Below are positions 48,673 through 58,244 of a stretch of 64,000 nucleotides of DNA, one piece after another (the first letter of the stretch is position 1; each line of letters begins with the position of its first letter). The stretch comes from Hyphomonadaceae bacterium. Lineage in GTDB: Bacteria > Pseudomonadota > Alphaproteobacteria > Caulobacterales > Aquidulcibacteraceae. The position numbers and the translations under genes are program-made. The notes under the pieces are model-generated. The model saw only the letters and a list, made by a program, of their open reading frames with translations. It was not told the origin of the DNA and did no database searches. Location of the stretch: the NCBI GenBank assembly GCA_019753105.1, contig JAIELJ010000009.1, positions 124,001 through 188,000 of the forward strand, in the 5' to 3' direction.

Positions 48673-48688
48673 TTTCGCATCGCAGCAT
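48672..48688. promoter_or_regulatory. partial copy of the GCAGCAT element before lpd
   Basis: ATTTCGC-ATC-GCAGCAT: the right arm is identical to the element before pdhA and the spacer length is kept, but the left arm matches only at its ends (AT and GC). It lies in the 65-base gap between marC and lpd, 50 bases before the lpd ATG. A second regulatory site for the same regulator is possible but weak. Confidence 0.3.
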
Positions 48689-48737
48689 CGCCATTGAGCG
48701 CCTTCACGCCGCGTCTCGGCCTGCTAAGTAGCTCTCC

Positions 48738-50144
48738 ATGAGCACATCTTTCGACGTCATCATCATCGGTTCCGGCCCTGGGGGCTACGTTACCGCAATC
48801 CGCGCAGCACAGCTCGGGATGAAGGTCGCTATCGTCGAGCGCGACCGGCTTGGCGGCATTTGCCTCAACTGGGGCTGTATCCCGACCAAAGCGCTGCTGC
48901 GAAGCGCTGAGGTCTATCGCAACTTCAAGCACGCGAGCGAATACGGGCTCTCCGCAGAGGGCGTGAAGTTCGATCACGAGGCGGTGGTGAAACGCTCGCG
49001 CGGTGTGGCTGGACGCATGGAGAAGGGCGTCCAGTTTTTGATGAAGAAGAACAAGATCACCGTGATCGAAGGCGAAGCGCGTCTCGATAAGGGCAGCGCT
49101 GCGCCGAAAGTGATCGTGAAGAAGGACGGCAAGGATACGTCGCTTGAGGCCAAGCACGTCATCCTCGCGACAGGCGCACGCGCGAGAGAGATTCCGGCCG
49201 CCGGTCTCAAAAGTGACGGGAAGCGTATCTGGACTTACCGAGATGCGATGGCGCCGCCGGAGTGGCCGGAATCGCTGCTGGTGTTCGGCTCGGGCGCCAT
49301 CGGCATCGAGTTTGCCAGCTTCTATGCGGCGTTCGGCGTCAAGGTGACAGTAGTTGAGCTGCTGGATCGCGTGCTGCCAGTTGAGGACGAAGAAATCTCG
49401 GCGTTCGCCAAGAAGCGCTACGAGAAGGAAGGGCTAACCATCCGCACCTCCACGGAAGCCAAGTCGCTGAAGGCGACGGCGAAGGGTGTTGAGGCGGTTG
49501 TCTCTTCGAAGGGCAAAGAAGAGACGCTGTCAGCCACACACGCGATCGTGGCGGTTGGCATAACCGGCAACATCGAAAACCTTGGTCTTGAGGGTCTCGG
49601 CGTAAAAACTGATCGCGGCCACATCGTCACGGATGGTTATGGAAAGACGAACGTCGCTGGTCTCTATGCCATCGGCGATGTCACCGGCGCGCCGTGGCTG
49701 GCGCACAAAGCCTCGCACGAGGGGATCATTTGCATCGAAGCCATCGCCGGCAAGAAACCGCACGCGATGATCAAGGAACGCATTCCAGGCTGCACGTACT
49801 CGCACCCACAAGTCGCCAGCGTTGGTTTGACTGAAGCGAAGGCGAAAGCTGCGGGGCGTGAGGTCAAGGTCGGCCGCTTCCCGTTTGTCGGCAACGGCAA
49901 GGCGATCGCGCTTGGCGAAGATCAAGGCATGGTAAAGGTTGTGTTCGACGCCAAGACCGGCGAACTCCTCGGCGCGCACATGATCGGCGCTGAAGTCACC
50001 GAGCTCATCCAAGGCTACGCCATCGCGATGCAGACGGAGACCACCGAGCAAGAGCTCATGGAAACCGTGTTCCCGCACCCGACGCTTTCAGAGATGATGC
50101 ACGAAGCTGTGCTAGATGCTTACGGTCGCGTGTTGCACGTTTAG
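48738..50144 (+). CDS. lpd: dihydrolipoyl dehydrogenase (E3)
   Basis: 468-residue flavoprotein that reoxidises the lipoyl groups of the dehydrogenase complex. FAD site IIIGSGPGGYVTAIRAAQLG, redox-active disulfide in GGICLNWGCIPTKALL (Cys42, Cys47), NAD site VFGSGAIGIEFASFYAAFG, second FAD segment GLYAIGDVTGAPWLAHKASH, and the C-terminal catalytic dyad TVFPHPTLSEMMHE. The WGC form is the one usually tied to the pdh cluster, while the 2-oxoglutarate complex often has its own E3. Confidence 0.97.
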   Translation: MSTSFDVIIIGSGPGGYVTAIRAAQLGMKVAIVERDRLGGICLNWGCIPTKALLRSAEVYRNFKHASEYGLSAEGVKFDHEAVVKRSRGVAGRMEKGVQFLMKKNKITVIEGEARLDKGSAAPKVIVKKDGKDTSLEAKHVILATGARAREIPAAGLKSDGKRIWTYRDAMAPPEWPESLLVFGSGAIGIEFASFYAAFGVKVTVVELLDRVLPVEDEEISAFAKKRYEKEGLTIRTSTEAKSLKATAKGVEAVVSSKGKEETLSATHAIVAVGITGNIENLGLEGLGVKTDRGHIVTDGYGKTNVAGLYAIGDVTGAPWLAHKASHEGIICIEAIAGKKPHAMIKERIPGCTYSHPQVASVGLTEAKAKAAGREVKVGRFPFVGNGKAIALGEDQGMVKVVFDAKTGELLGAHMIGAEVTELIQGYAIAMQTETTEQELMETVFPHPTLSEMMHEAVLDAYGRVLHV

Positions 50145-50153
50145 GAGAGCGCT

Positions 50154-50624
50154 GTGGCCGAGTGGCCTGAACCAGAAGCTGATCCGGAAGAGAGGCAGCG
50201 TTGGTGGGGCAGGCTGGCCTTAGCCGGCGTCGTGGGTGCGGCAGCGATCCTGTTGATGAACAGCGGCGATGAACCCGGGCAATGGCAGCTGCCGGACTTC
50301 GACTTGCCGACGGTCGACATGCCGGAAATCTCTCTGCCAGATCTGCGCGGACGCGAGGTCACCAACCCCGCGCCAGCGCCGGGCACTGCCACCGATCCGA
50401 TAGGCGTCGTGTTTGCCGACCCTCCAACCGATGGCTCGCCATTGGTTCAGACGGTGTCCTTTGAAGATTGCAGACGGACTATCGACGGCGCGTCACAATC
50501 CTTCGGCCCGCCCGCAGTGCTACAGGACACATCGGCGCGCTATGTCGCGCGGTTCAAACTGGCCGAAGGCGCAATTACGATTACGTGCGCCGATGGTGCG
50601 ATGACGATCGAGCAGGGCGGCTAA
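50154..50624 (+). CDS. hypothetical single-pass membrane protein
   Basis: 156 residues. An acidic N-terminus (MAEWPEPEADPEERQRW) is followed by one membrane helix (GRLALAGVVGAAAILLM, about 19-36), a linker with repeated DLP/DMP/SLPD segments, and a small C-terminal domain with two cysteines (FEDCRRTIDG and TITCADGAMTIEQ) that may pair in the periplasm. No family recognised. AGGAGAG lies before the GTG start, nine bases after lpd. Four-base convergent overlap with the acyl-ligase gene. Confidence 0.6.
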   Translation: MAEWPEPEADPEERQRWWGRLALAGVVGAAAILLMNSGDEPGQWQLPDFDLPTVDMPEISLPDLRGREVTNPAPAPGTATDPIGVVFADPPTDGSPLVQTVSFEDCRRTIDGASQSFGPPAVLQDTSARYVARFKLAEGAITITCADGAMTIEQGG

Positions 50625-52189
50625 GCCGCCTCAGCCCGCGCCACCAAGTCCGCCGCCATACGCCCAAGCGCGACGTAATCCGTCTTGCCGGTGCCGAGCA
50701 ACGGGATGTCTTCGACGTGGATGATCTTCTTCGGCACGGCGATGTCTTGCACGCCGTTGGCTTTACACCACGCGACGAAGGCGCTCGACTCGGCGTTAGA
50801 CTGGCTCGTGAAGAGGATGATCTTTTCGCCCTTGCGCGCGTCCGGTAGCGCGATCGCCGCATGCATGGCGCCCGGCCACACTTGTTGGGCATAGCCTTCG
50901 ACAGCGTTCAGCGACACCATCTCGCCGCCCACCTTAGCGAAGCGCTTCACGCGGCCGAGGATGCGAATGAATCCATCTTGATCGACATCGACGACGTCGC
51001 CTGTGTCGTGCCAACCGCCAGGCAGGAGATCGATGCCGAACGGTTTGGTCGGATCGAGATAGCCGCGCATGACATTCGGCCCGCGCACATAAAGCTTCTG
51101 ACCGCCTTCGATGCCCGGCACTGGTTCGAGGCGCCATTCCAGATCGGGCACGAACTGGCCGACGCTGCCGTGACGGTTTCGGCCGGGCACGTTCACTGAG
51201 ATCAGGGGCGAGGCCTCGGTCGCGCCATAGCCTTCGAGCAATTCGACGCCGAAGCGCTTCATGTAGGTTTCGCGCGTTTCTGGGCGCACACGCTCGGCGC
51301 CGAGCACCATGAGCTTGATGCCCTTCATGTCTTCGTCTTCGGCGTTGCGCGCATATTGCTGCGCGAACGTGTCGGTGGCGAAAACGACGTTGGAGCCGGT
51401 GTCCTTGATGAGCTTTGGTATCTCTTTCACCGCCAACGGTGACGGGAAGAGGAAGGTCTTGTGGCCGGTAAAGAGCGGCAACAGCACCCCGCCGAGCAAG
51501 CCGAAGCAATGGAACATCGGCAGTGGCGAGAAGAAGCTGAAGTCCGGCTCAAACGGAACGTGCGCGTAGCCTTGCTCGACATTTGCCACGAGATTTGCGT
51601 GGCTTAGCACTGCGCCCTTTGGCGTGCCGTACGAGCCTGAAGTGAAGAGAATGACCGCAGTGTTGTCTGGATCGCCTTTCGCTGCAAAGGCGCGCGGCAT
51701 TTTGCTTTTGGCCAACGCTACGATCTTATCGCCAAGGTCGATCGATTTGCCGACGTCTTCGAGATAGATGAGCTTGGCGAACTTCGAGAGCTCGGCTTCG
51801 AGCGTTTCAAGTCCGGCCTTCTTGATGAAGAGGCGCGAAGTCAGAATCTTTTTGACGTTCGCTGCTTCGCACGCAGCGCGAAGGTTCATGATGCCGGCGG
51901 TGAAATTGAGCATGGCAGGTGTGCGGCCAAAGGCATGCAGCGCAAAGAACGTCACCACCGCGCCTGCGCCGGTCGGCAACATGATGCCTGCGGTCTCGCG
52001 GCGCTTGATCAACCCGTCGAGCTTGCCGCCCAACGCAAAGACGCGGACCAAGATATCGTCGTAAGACAACACCTTGCGTTCGTGATCTTCGAGAATGGGA
52101 TGCTTGCCGCCGCGTTGATCGCGGGCCCTCAGCAGCGCTTCGAACAAGGTGACACGTGTGCGCGCCAGCTCGAACGGACGATGGGCCAT
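50621..52189 (-). CDS. AMP-dependent acyl ligase, Aas-like, without acyltransferase domain
   Basis: 522-residue adenylate-forming enzyme. Core motifs are ILFTSGSYGTPKGAVLSH (P-loop), GYGATEASPLISVNVPGRNR, GWHDTGDVVDVDQDGFIRIL, GRVKRFAKVGGEMVSL and the C-terminal lysine in LLGTGKTDYVAL. The best resemblance is to the ligase half of Aas (acyl-ACP synthetase/lysophospholipid acyltransferase), for example in VLLPLFTGHKTFLFPSPL. Aas carries an N-terminal acyltransferase that is absent here. It probably activates fatty acids for CoA or ACP. It is divergent from lipA, which also uses acyl-ACP. Confidence 0.82.
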   Translation of the reverse strand: MAHRPFELARTRVTLFEALLRARDQRGGKHPILEDHERKVLSYDDILVRVFALGGKLDGLIKRRETAGIMLPTGAGAVVTFFALHAFGRTPAMLNFTAGIMNLRAACEAANVKKILTSRLFIKKAGLETLEAELSKFAKLIYLEDVGKSIDLGDKIVALAKSKMPRAFAAKGDPDNTAVILFTSGSYGTPKGAVLSHANLVANVEQGYAHVPFEPDFSFFSPLPMFHCFGLLGGVLLPLFTGHKTFLFPSPLAVKEIPKLIKDTGSNVVFATDTFAQQYARNAEDEDMKGIKLMVLGAERVRPETRETYMKRFGVELLEGYGATEASPLISVNVPGRNRHGSVGQFVPDLEWRLEPVPGIEGGQKLYVRGPNVMRGYLDPTKPFGIDLLPGGWHDTGDVVDVDQDGFIRILGRVKRFAKVGGEMVSLNAVEGYAQQVWPGAMHAAIALPDARKGEKIILFTSQSNAESSAFVAWCKANGVQDIAVPKKIIHVEDIPLLGTGKTDYVALGRMAADLVARAEAA

Positions 52190-52258
52190 GAAACTGAAGC
52201 CTCCGGTTTGACCGCCACAGCGCCCCTTGAGGAGAGGCGCCGACCGACCCCGTGATTA

Positions 52259-52280
52259 TTGTTTCACGGTTGTAACACAA
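52259..52280. promoter_or_regulatory. imperfect inverted repeat in the acyl-ligase/lipA gap
   Basis: TTGTTTCAC-GGTT-GTAACACAA, with seven of nine arm positions paired, in the 206-base divergent region and about 70 bases before the acyl-ligase start. The size would fit a TetR- or FadR-type regulator of fatty acid genes. No regulator gene is adjacent. The remainder of the gap holds no gene I can support. Confidence 0.35.
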
Positions 52281-52395
52281 ACTAGCGGCGCAAATAGGGC
52301 TGGGCAAGCCAGGGCGCCACTAAGCCTCTGACAGCGCAGGAGAGGAATCCGCTCCGGGCGTTGCAGGCCAAGGCTGGGAGGGTCATGTTCGGGGC

Positions 52396-53370
52396 ATGCC
52401 GACGCTGATTGATTTGCGCCAAGGAAGCGAGAAATCCGACGAAACTCGCCCGCGCCACCCCGAAAAGCAGGGGCGGCCGGATAATGAGAGTCCACGCAAG
52501 CCAGACTGGATCCGTGTGAAGGCGCCGACGAGCCTCGGCTACCATCAGACCAAAGAATTGGTTCGCGACCTAAAGCTGCATACCGTCTGCGAAGAAGCGG
52601 GCTGTCCGAACATCGGCGAGTGCTGGAGTCAGAAGCACGCGACCTTCATGATCCTCGGCGGGATCTGCACGCGCGCTTGCAGCTTTTGCAATGTCGCAAC
52701 CGGCAAGCCGCTCCCGCTCGATGCGAACGAGCCCGAGAACGTGGCGTTCGCCACGGCGCAGATGGGCTTGAAGCACGTGGTCATCACGTCGGTCGATCGC
52801 GATGATTTGGAAGACGGCGGCGCTGATCACTTTGTGCAAACGATCCAAGCCGTGCGGCGCGCGGCGCCTGAGACGACGATCGAAATTCTGACGCCCGATT
52901 TCCTGCGTAAGCCAGGCGCCGCCGAGCGCGTCATCGATGCGGCGCCGGACGTGTTCAATCACAATCTTGAAACCGTGCCGCGGCTCTATCACTCGATCCG
53001 GCCAGGGGCGCGTTACTATCAATCGCTGCGCCTGCTGGACTCGGTGAAGCAGCGCGATCCGAACCAGTTCACCAAGTCTGGGCTTATGGTCGGCCTTGGC
53101 GAAGCCAGGGATGAAGTGCTGCAGGTGATGGATGATCTGCGCGTCGCGGGCGTCGATTTCCTCACTATCGGCCAGTACCTGCAGCCGACCAAGAAGCACG
53201 CCGCCATCGACCGATTTTGGACGCCGGACGAATTCAAGGCGCTGGAGACGATCGCCTACGCCAAGGGCTTCTTAATGGTCTCGGCCTCGCCGCTGACGCG
53301 CTCATCGCACCATGCCGGCGACGATTTCGCGCGGCTGAAAGCGGCGCGTTTGGCGCTATCTAAAGCCTGA
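52396..53370 (+). CDS. lipA: lipoyl synthase
   Basis: 324-residue radical SAM enzyme that inserts two sulfurs into octanoyl groups on E2 and GcvH proteins, so it matures PdhB and PdhC here. The radical cluster is CTRACSFC (Cys91, 95, 98). The auxiliary cluster is C-x4-C-x5-C (Cys65, 70, 76) in [14 protein letters not shown]. Further family segments are [31 protein letters not shown] and [10 protein letters not shown]. It follows the pdh-lpd run, as in other alphaproteobacteria. Confidence 0.97.
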   Translation: MPTLIDLRQGSEKSDETRPRHPEKQGRPDNESPRKPDWIRVKAPTSLGYHQTKELVRDLKLHTVCEEAGCPNIGECWSQKHATFMILGGICTRACSFCNVATGKPLPLDANEPENVAFATAQMGLKHVVITSVDRDDLEDGGADHFVQTIQAVRRAAPETTIEILTPDFLRKPGAAERVIDAAPDVFNHNLETVPRLYHSIRPGARYYQSLRLLDSVKQRDPNQFTKSGLMVGLGEARDEVLQVMDDLRVAGVDFLTIGQYLQPTKKHAAIDRFWTPDEFKALETIAYAKGFLMVSASPLTRSSHHAGDDFARLKAARLALSKA

Positions 53371-53371
53371 G

Positions 53372-53836
53372 ATGGCCCGCACAATAATCGAAGCCTCCCG
53401 CGTTCTGCCGTACGCGCCAGATGATTTGTGCCGGCTCGTCGGAGACGTCCGCGTCTATCCTGAGTTCGTGCCGTTTCTGAAGACGCTTCGCGTGATCAAG
53501 GAGGAGCGGCGTGATGCCGGTGGCTGGGAAGGAATCGCGGAGGCCGACGTCGGCTGGCAAGCCATCAAGGTGACCTTCGCAACTTCGGTTCGCTGCGAGC
53601 CGCTGAAGGGAGAAGTGGACGTGGAGCTGGTTAAAGGGCCGCTGCACGCGTTGCAAAACCGCTGGCGCTTTCGGCCCCATGAGAATGGCGCTTTGGTCTC
53701 TTACTGGATCGCCTACGAGTTCAAGAATCCGGTTCTTCAAGCCGCGATCTCAGCCAACAAGGACAAACTTGCCGGCCGGATCATGGCCGCCTTCGAGCGT
53801 GAGGCAAAACGCAGGCTGCCTCAGTCGAGAACCTGA
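53372..53836 (+). CDS. Coq10/RatA-type START-domain protein
   Basis: 154 residues: SRVLPYAPDDLCRLVGDVRVYPEFVPF in two blocks (LPYAPDDLCRLV, YPEFVPFLKTLRVI), then VELVKGPLHALQNRWRFRPH and the closing amphipathic helix. This is the polyketide-cyclase/START fold of Coq10, which binds ubiquinone in respiration; the E. coli relative RatA was named as a toxin. In alphaproteobacteria a quinone-related role is the better guess. The ATG is one base after the lipA stop. Its end overlaps the cinA-type gene by 16 bases. Confidence 0.85.
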   Translation: MARTIIEASRVLPYAPDDLCRLVGDVRVYPEFVPFLKTLRVIKEERRDAGGWEGIAEADVGWQAIKVTFATSVRCEPLKGEVDVELVKGPLHALQNRWRFRPHENGALVSYWIAYEFKNPVLQAAISANKDKLAGRIMAAFEREAKRRLPQSRT

Positions 53837-54312
53837 GACATCAACGCGAACGCAGCCAGCACCGTTTGCAACTGAATCTCGTGCCGACCCAGATCGCCGA
53901 AACGCTTTTCCTCGTGCAGACGCGGCCCCTCACGGCGGGCGACAGCAATGTGCACGAGCCCAACCGGTTTCTCAGCGCTGCCGCCACCAGGCCCCGCAAT
54001 ACCCGTAACGGCCACAGCGATGTGCGCCGGGCTGTGCTTCAGCGCGCCTTCGGCCATTGCAAGCGCGACTTCGCGGCTCACCGCGCCGCGCGCAGCGATC
54101 AAATCAGCGGGCACACCGAGAAGTTCTGTCTTGGCTTCGTTCGAATAGGTGACGAACCCGCGCTCCAGCACTGCCGACGCCCCGGGCACCGCCGCTAGCG
54201 ACGCCGCGATCAGGCCGCCGGTGCAACTTTCGGCAGTGACGATCAGCAACCCGCGCGCTTTAGCCCCGTCGAGCAGTGAGCGTGCTTCATCGTATCCCGG
54301 ATGCGAAACCAT
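53821..54312 (-). CDS. pncC: CinA C-terminal domain, nicotinamide-nucleotide amidase
   Basis: 163-residue stand-alone CinA-C (PncC) protein that deamidates NMN to NaMN in the pyridine nucleotide salvage cycle. Signatures are VTAESCTGGLIAASLAAVPG (nucleophile Ser), FVTYSNEAKTELLGVP, GAVSREVALAMAEGAL and AVTGIAGPGGGSAEKPVGLV. The N-terminal molybdopterin-binding-like domain of full CinA is absent. ATG 54312 is chosen; the open frame upstream is antisense to the next gene's leader. Confidence 0.9.
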   Translation of the reverse strand: MVSHPGYDEARSLLDGAKARGLLIVTAESCTGGLIAASLAAVPGASAVLERGFVTYSNEAKTELLGVPADLIAARGAVSREVALAMAEGALKHSPAHIAVAVTGIAGPGGGSAEKPVGLVHIAVARREGPRLHEEKRFGDLGRHEIQLQTVLAAFALMSQVLD

Positions 54313-54401
54313 CGCGCAGCGATAACGCGAGCGTGCAGCAAAAGTCCATTCCACCGGGCGCGGTCCGGTGGCAGAAGCGCGGGCGCGACAGGGGAGAAGA
54401 G

Positions 54402-57107
54402 ATGGAAGCCATAGCGCGACGGGCGGCGGCGCCAATATTTACGTTGGCGCTGTTCTCCAGCGCGGCGCTCATATTCGTGTTGCAGCCGCTTTTTGCGCGG
54501 ATGGTGACGCCGCTGCTCGGCGGAAGCCCGCAAGTATGGAACGCCTCGATGGCGTTCTTCCAGATCGCGCTGCTCGTTGGCTATCTCTACGCGCACCTGC
54601 TCGCGCGCGTGAAGGACCTGCGCATCCAGGCCGCCATCCACGCCGTTGTGCTGGTCGGCGCTTGGTTCGTGTTGCCGATCCATGTCACGGGGGCGCTTGG
54701 CGCGCCGAATTCAGAACAACCGGTGCTTTGGCTTCTCGGCGTGCTTACGCTCTCGGTCGGTGCACCGTTTGCCGCCGCGTCTGCGACAGCGCCGCTGCTT
54801 CAAGCCTGGTACGCCCGCAGCGGCCGCGCTGACGCGCATGATCCGTATTACCTCTACGCGGCCAGCAATCTCGGCAGCTTCGCCGGCTTGCTGGCCTATC
54901 CTATTTTGATTGAGCCGCTGCTCGGCGCGCAGGCACAGAGCGCCGCGTGGTCGATGGCGTACATCGCCGTGGGCGCCATGATCCTGATGTCAGCGGCGTC
55001 CGTGATCGCCGCCCACGCGGAGCCGCCGAAGCCGCTTGAACATACTGGCGTCGCGCCCACCTGGCGCCAGCGTCTCTATTGGATCGCTGCGGCTGCCGTG
55101 CCTTCCGCGATGTCGATGGGCGCTACGTTGCATATCTCTACCGACGTCGCGTCTGCGCCGATGCTGTGGGTTATCCCGCTCGCGCTCTATCTCGGTACGT
55201 TCGTGCTGGCGTTCATGAAGAACAGCGAGCGGATCACGCCAGCGACCTTGTTCGTCCATCCGATCGCCGTCGCGCTGATGCTGGCGTCGTACTATTTGGC
55301 CTCGAACTGGGTTCTGACTGCTTCGCTCATTCTGACGAGCTTCTTCTTCAGCGCGCTCATCTGTCATTTGGCGCTCTCTCATTCACGCCCGAGCGCGGAT
55401 CGGCTGACGGAATTCTATCTCTACGTCTCGCTCGGGGGCGTGCTTGGCGGCGCCTTCGCCGGGTTTCTTGCGCCAGTGATCTTCAACAATGTCTACGAGT
55501 TTCCGTTGGCGATGGCGGCGGCATGTCTGTTTAGACCGCGGATGAAGTCGGACGTGCCGCGCTTGGAGGATGCCGCTTTTGCTGCCGCGATTGCGGTGGG
55601 CGTCCTTGCAGTGGTTTCGCTTCGCCTTCCGATGGTCGAGGCGATCATCGTCATTGCAGCGCTCGGCGCGGCGGCGGGCATGGTGGCGGCAGGCTGGAGC
55701 GACGAGAACAAGCCGCTGGCCTATCGCTACACGCTGCTGGCCGTTGCCGCTGTTCACGCGGCGCTGGTGATTTATGTCGCGTTCGCGCGTGAGACGGTCA
55801 TAGCGCGCACAGTGGTCGAAGGCGCGCCCGTTTTGACGTTCGGCGATCCCTGGGGTTGGCTGCTCGGTCTCTCAAGCTTCGCCATGCTGATCTTCGCAGT
55901 GCACGGCACGATCCAGCCGCGCCGTGACAACAAACGGCTCTTCGATTTGATGCTGGGCGCTATGTTGCCCACCGTCATTGTGCTGCTGTTGCTCATCGTC
56001 ATCGGCGCGCGCTTCGACAATCCAGAAGCGGTCGTGCCGATGAGCTTGCTCTTCTGCGGGCTGGCGATTTTCCTCAACCGGGGCCGTCCGATTGTCCTTG
56101 CCGCCATCGTGTTGACGGGCTTCGCGATCGTGTTCTTGGACGACGCGCGTGGTGCGCGCATCGTTACGCAGGAGCGCACTTTCTTCGGCGTGTTACGGAC
56201 GCGCCTCTACGAAATCGCCGATCCATCCACGCCGCCACTGCGTGTGCTCATGCACGGCACGACGCTGCACGGTGCGCAGATCCCGACACCTCAATACTCC
56301 CGCGAGCCGCTGACCTATTATCACCGGGGCACAGCGCTTGGAGAAGCGATCTCGGCGGGCCTCGAGCTTCACACCAATGCACGTCTCGCGCTGATTGGCT
56401 TGGGCACTGGCTCAACGGCTTGCCTCATGCGGCCCAATGACGAACTGACGATTTACGAGATCGACCCAGCGGTGGTGCGTTTATCTGCGTCGCCCCAGGC
56501 CGAGTTCACCTTCGTGCGGGAGTGCCAGCCGAACGCCGCCGTCGTTGTTGGCGACGCACGCTTGCGGATCGCAGATGCGCCCGATGGCGCTTATGACGTC
56601 ATCGTCGTGGATGCGTTCTCGTCCGACGCTATCCCAGCGCACCTGCTGACGCGCGAGGCGATTGCGCTCTATCTTTCAAAACTCAGCGAGAATGGCGTTG
56701 TCGTCCTGCACCTCTCGAACCGGCATCTAGCACTTGTTTCCGAGGCAGCGCGCGTCGCCCGCGATCTCAACGCACCGACGCTTTACCGCGTCAGCCGTCA
56801 GTTCGACACCGAGCCGCGCGTGCCGTACGGCGCCTCCGCTGCGAGTGTCATGATCGTTGCGCGCAATCCTATGACGCTTTCGATGCTGCCGACGACAAGC
56901 GGCGAGTGGATCGACTACCGGGCGCCGCCAGGGCCGGGGTGGACAGACGATTACATCAATATGCCGCGCGCATTGTGGGATGGCCTTACAGGCGCCGAGG
57001 AATGTCGGATCTACACCTACTTGCCGGAGTGCGCCGGTGAAGGTGGTGCGGTGAGCGGCGCGGCGCCTGCTGAAGAGACTACGCCGGCCGATCCAACGTC
57101 GCAGTAG
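54402..57107 (+). CDS. large membrane-fused spermidine synthase-like protein
   Basis: 901 residues. The first 620 or so hold many membrane helices in blocks separated by short loops. The soluble C-terminal domain (about 640-850) is an aminopropyltransferase/methyltransferase fold: LALIGLGTGSTACL, ELTIYEIDPAVVRLS, then DVIVVDAFSSDAIPAHLLTR. GGGGAGAAGAG before ATG 54402 is a strong ribosome site; an earlier in-frame start lies inside the divergent amidase gene. Family members are called fused spermidine synthases, but activity and substrate of membrane forms are mostly untested. Tail overlaps ispDF by 29 bases. Confidence 0.8.
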   Translation: MEAIARRAAAPIFTLALFSSAALIFVLQPLFARMVTPLLGGSPQVWNASMAFFQIALLVGYLYAHLLARVKDLRIQAAIHAVVLVGAWFVLPIHVTGALGAPNSEQPVLWLLGVLTLSVGAPFAAASATAPLLQAWYARSGRADAHDPYYLYAASNLGSFAGLLAYPILIEPLLGAQAQSAAWSMAYIAVGAMILMSAASVIAAHAEPPKPLEHTGVAPTWRQRLYWIAAAAVPSAMSMGATLHISTDVASAPMLWVIPLALYLGTFVLAFMKNSERITPATLFVHPIAVALMLASYYLASNWVLTASLILTSFFFSALICHLALSHSRPSADRLTEFYLYVSLGGVLGGAFAGFLAPVIFNNVYEFPLAMAAACLFRPRMKSDVPRLEDAAFAAAIAVGVLAVVSLRLPMVEAIIVIAALGAAAGMVAAGWSDENKPLAYRYTLLAVAAVHAALVIYVAFARETVIARTVVEGAPVLTFGDPWGWLLGLSSFAMLIFAVHGTIQPRRDNKRLFDLMLGAMLPTVIVLLLLIVIGARFDNPEAVVPMSLLFCGLAIFLNRGRPIVLAAIVLTGFAIVFLDDARGARIVTQERTFFGVLRTRLYEIADPSTPPLRVLMHGTTLHGAQIPTPQYSREPLTYYHRGTALGEAISAGLELHTNARLALIGLGTGSTACLMRPNDELTIYEIDPAVVRLSASPQAEFTFVRECQPNAAVVVGDARLRIADAPDGAYDVIVVDAFSSDAIPAHLLTREAIALYLSKLSENGVVVLHLSNRHLALVSEAARVARDLNAPTLYRVSRQFDTEPRVPYGASAASVMIVARNPMTLSMLPTTSGEWIDYRAPPGPGWTDDYINMPRALWDGLTGAEECRIYTYLPECAGEGGAVSGAAPAEETTPADPTSQ

Positions 57108-58221
57108 CTTGCGCGGCCAGGCCTTCCTCTCGACCAAGGAAGCCCATCCGCTCTGTCGTGGTGGCTTTCACGCTGACGCGTTCAAGCGGTAGACCGAGCA
57201 CGTCGGCAGTTCGCTGGCGCATGCGCTCACGATGTGGGCCGATCTTCGGGCGCTCACACAAGAGCGTGACGTCCACATGCACAATCCGCGCGCCAGCGGC
57301 ATCCGCAAGATGCGCGGCGTGACGCAAGAAGCGTTCTGAGTCCGCGCCCTTCCATTGCGGATCGCTGGGCGGAAAGTGAGCGCCGATATCACCTTCGCCC
57401 AGCGCGCCGAGAATGGCGTCGACCAGCGCGTGCCAACCGGCATCGGCATCGGAGTGGCCCACAAGGCCTTTGCTATGCGGAATGTTGACCCCGCACAGTG
57501 TCACGTGATCGCCTTCGCCGAACCGATGCGCGTCCACGCCGTTACCGACACAGACAATGCGATCGCCGCCCATAATGCGCTCCAGTAATGCGAAGTCTTC
57601 GGGGTAAGTCAGCTTCATCAAGCGCGCATCACCCGGAACAGTGACGCACACGCCGCCATGCGCGCGCACGACCGCGAGATCGTCTGTGAAGCTTTGGTCG
57701 TTGCTGATAGCGGCGTAGGCGTCACGCAGAGCGCCAGCGCGAAAGGCTTGCGGAGTCTGTACCCGAACTAGTCCATCGCGCTCGACATCGGCGACGACCC
57801 TGGCGCCGTCGACGCGGCGCAAGGAATCCGCAACCGCGATCGCGGGGGCGGCACCTTGAGCGCCTGCCTCAATCGCGCTTGCCAGCGTTTCAACGATCGC
57901 AGGGAAGAGGCCCGGCCGCGCCGCGTCGTGGACGAAGATGAGATCGGCTTCACCGATCGCCGCGAGCCCTGCGCGGACGGATTCGGTTCGGGTTGCTCCC
58001 CCAAGCACGGCAGTGACGCCAAGCCCTTCCGTTGCGGCGCCAAAGAGTTTGGCGTGTTCGGCAGCCGTTACGACGACAATTTCTGAAACGCCGGCGCGAC
58101 GCAGCGCTTCAACCGACCATCGCAGCACTGGCCGACCTAGTAATGTCCTGTATTGCTTGGGGATCTCACCGCCTGCGCGGTCGCCACGACCAGCCGCCAC
58201 GATGACTGCCGCACGCTTCAT
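57079..58221 (-). CDS. ispDF: bifunctional IspD/IspF enzyme
   Basis: 380 residues joining two MEP-pathway enzymes. The N-terminal cytidylyltransferase IspD (1-220) has VIVAAGRGDRAGGEIPKQY and DAARPGLFPAIVETLASAI. The C-terminal MECDP synthase IspF (from about 225) has GVDAHRFGEGDHVTLCGVNI, GHSDADAGWHALVDAILGAL, DIGAHFPPSDP and VKATTTERMGFLGR. The fused form is typical of alphaproteobacteria. IspE, which acts between the two steps, is not in this window. Divergent from dusB. Confidence 0.96.
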   Translation of the reverse strand: MKRAAVIVAAGRGDRAGGEIPKQYRTLLGRPVLRWSVEALRRAGVSEIVVVTAAEHAKLFGAATEGLGVTAVLGGATRTESVRAGLAAIGEADLIFVHDAARPGLFPAIVETLASAIEAGAQGAAPAIAVADSLRRVDGARVVADVERDGLVRVQTPQAFRAGALRDAYAAISNDQSFTDDLAVVRAHGGVCVTVPGDARLMKLTYPEDFALLERIMGGDRIVCVGNGVDAHRFGEGDHVTLCGVNIPHSKGLVGHSDADAGWHALVDAILGALGEGDIGAHFPPSDPQWKGADSERFLRHAAHLADAAGARIVHVDVTLLCERPKIGPHRERMRQRTADVLGLPLERVSVKATTTERMGFLGREEGLAAQATATLDRPA

Positions 58222-58244
58222 TTCAGGCGACCTTCGGCGTTTAA

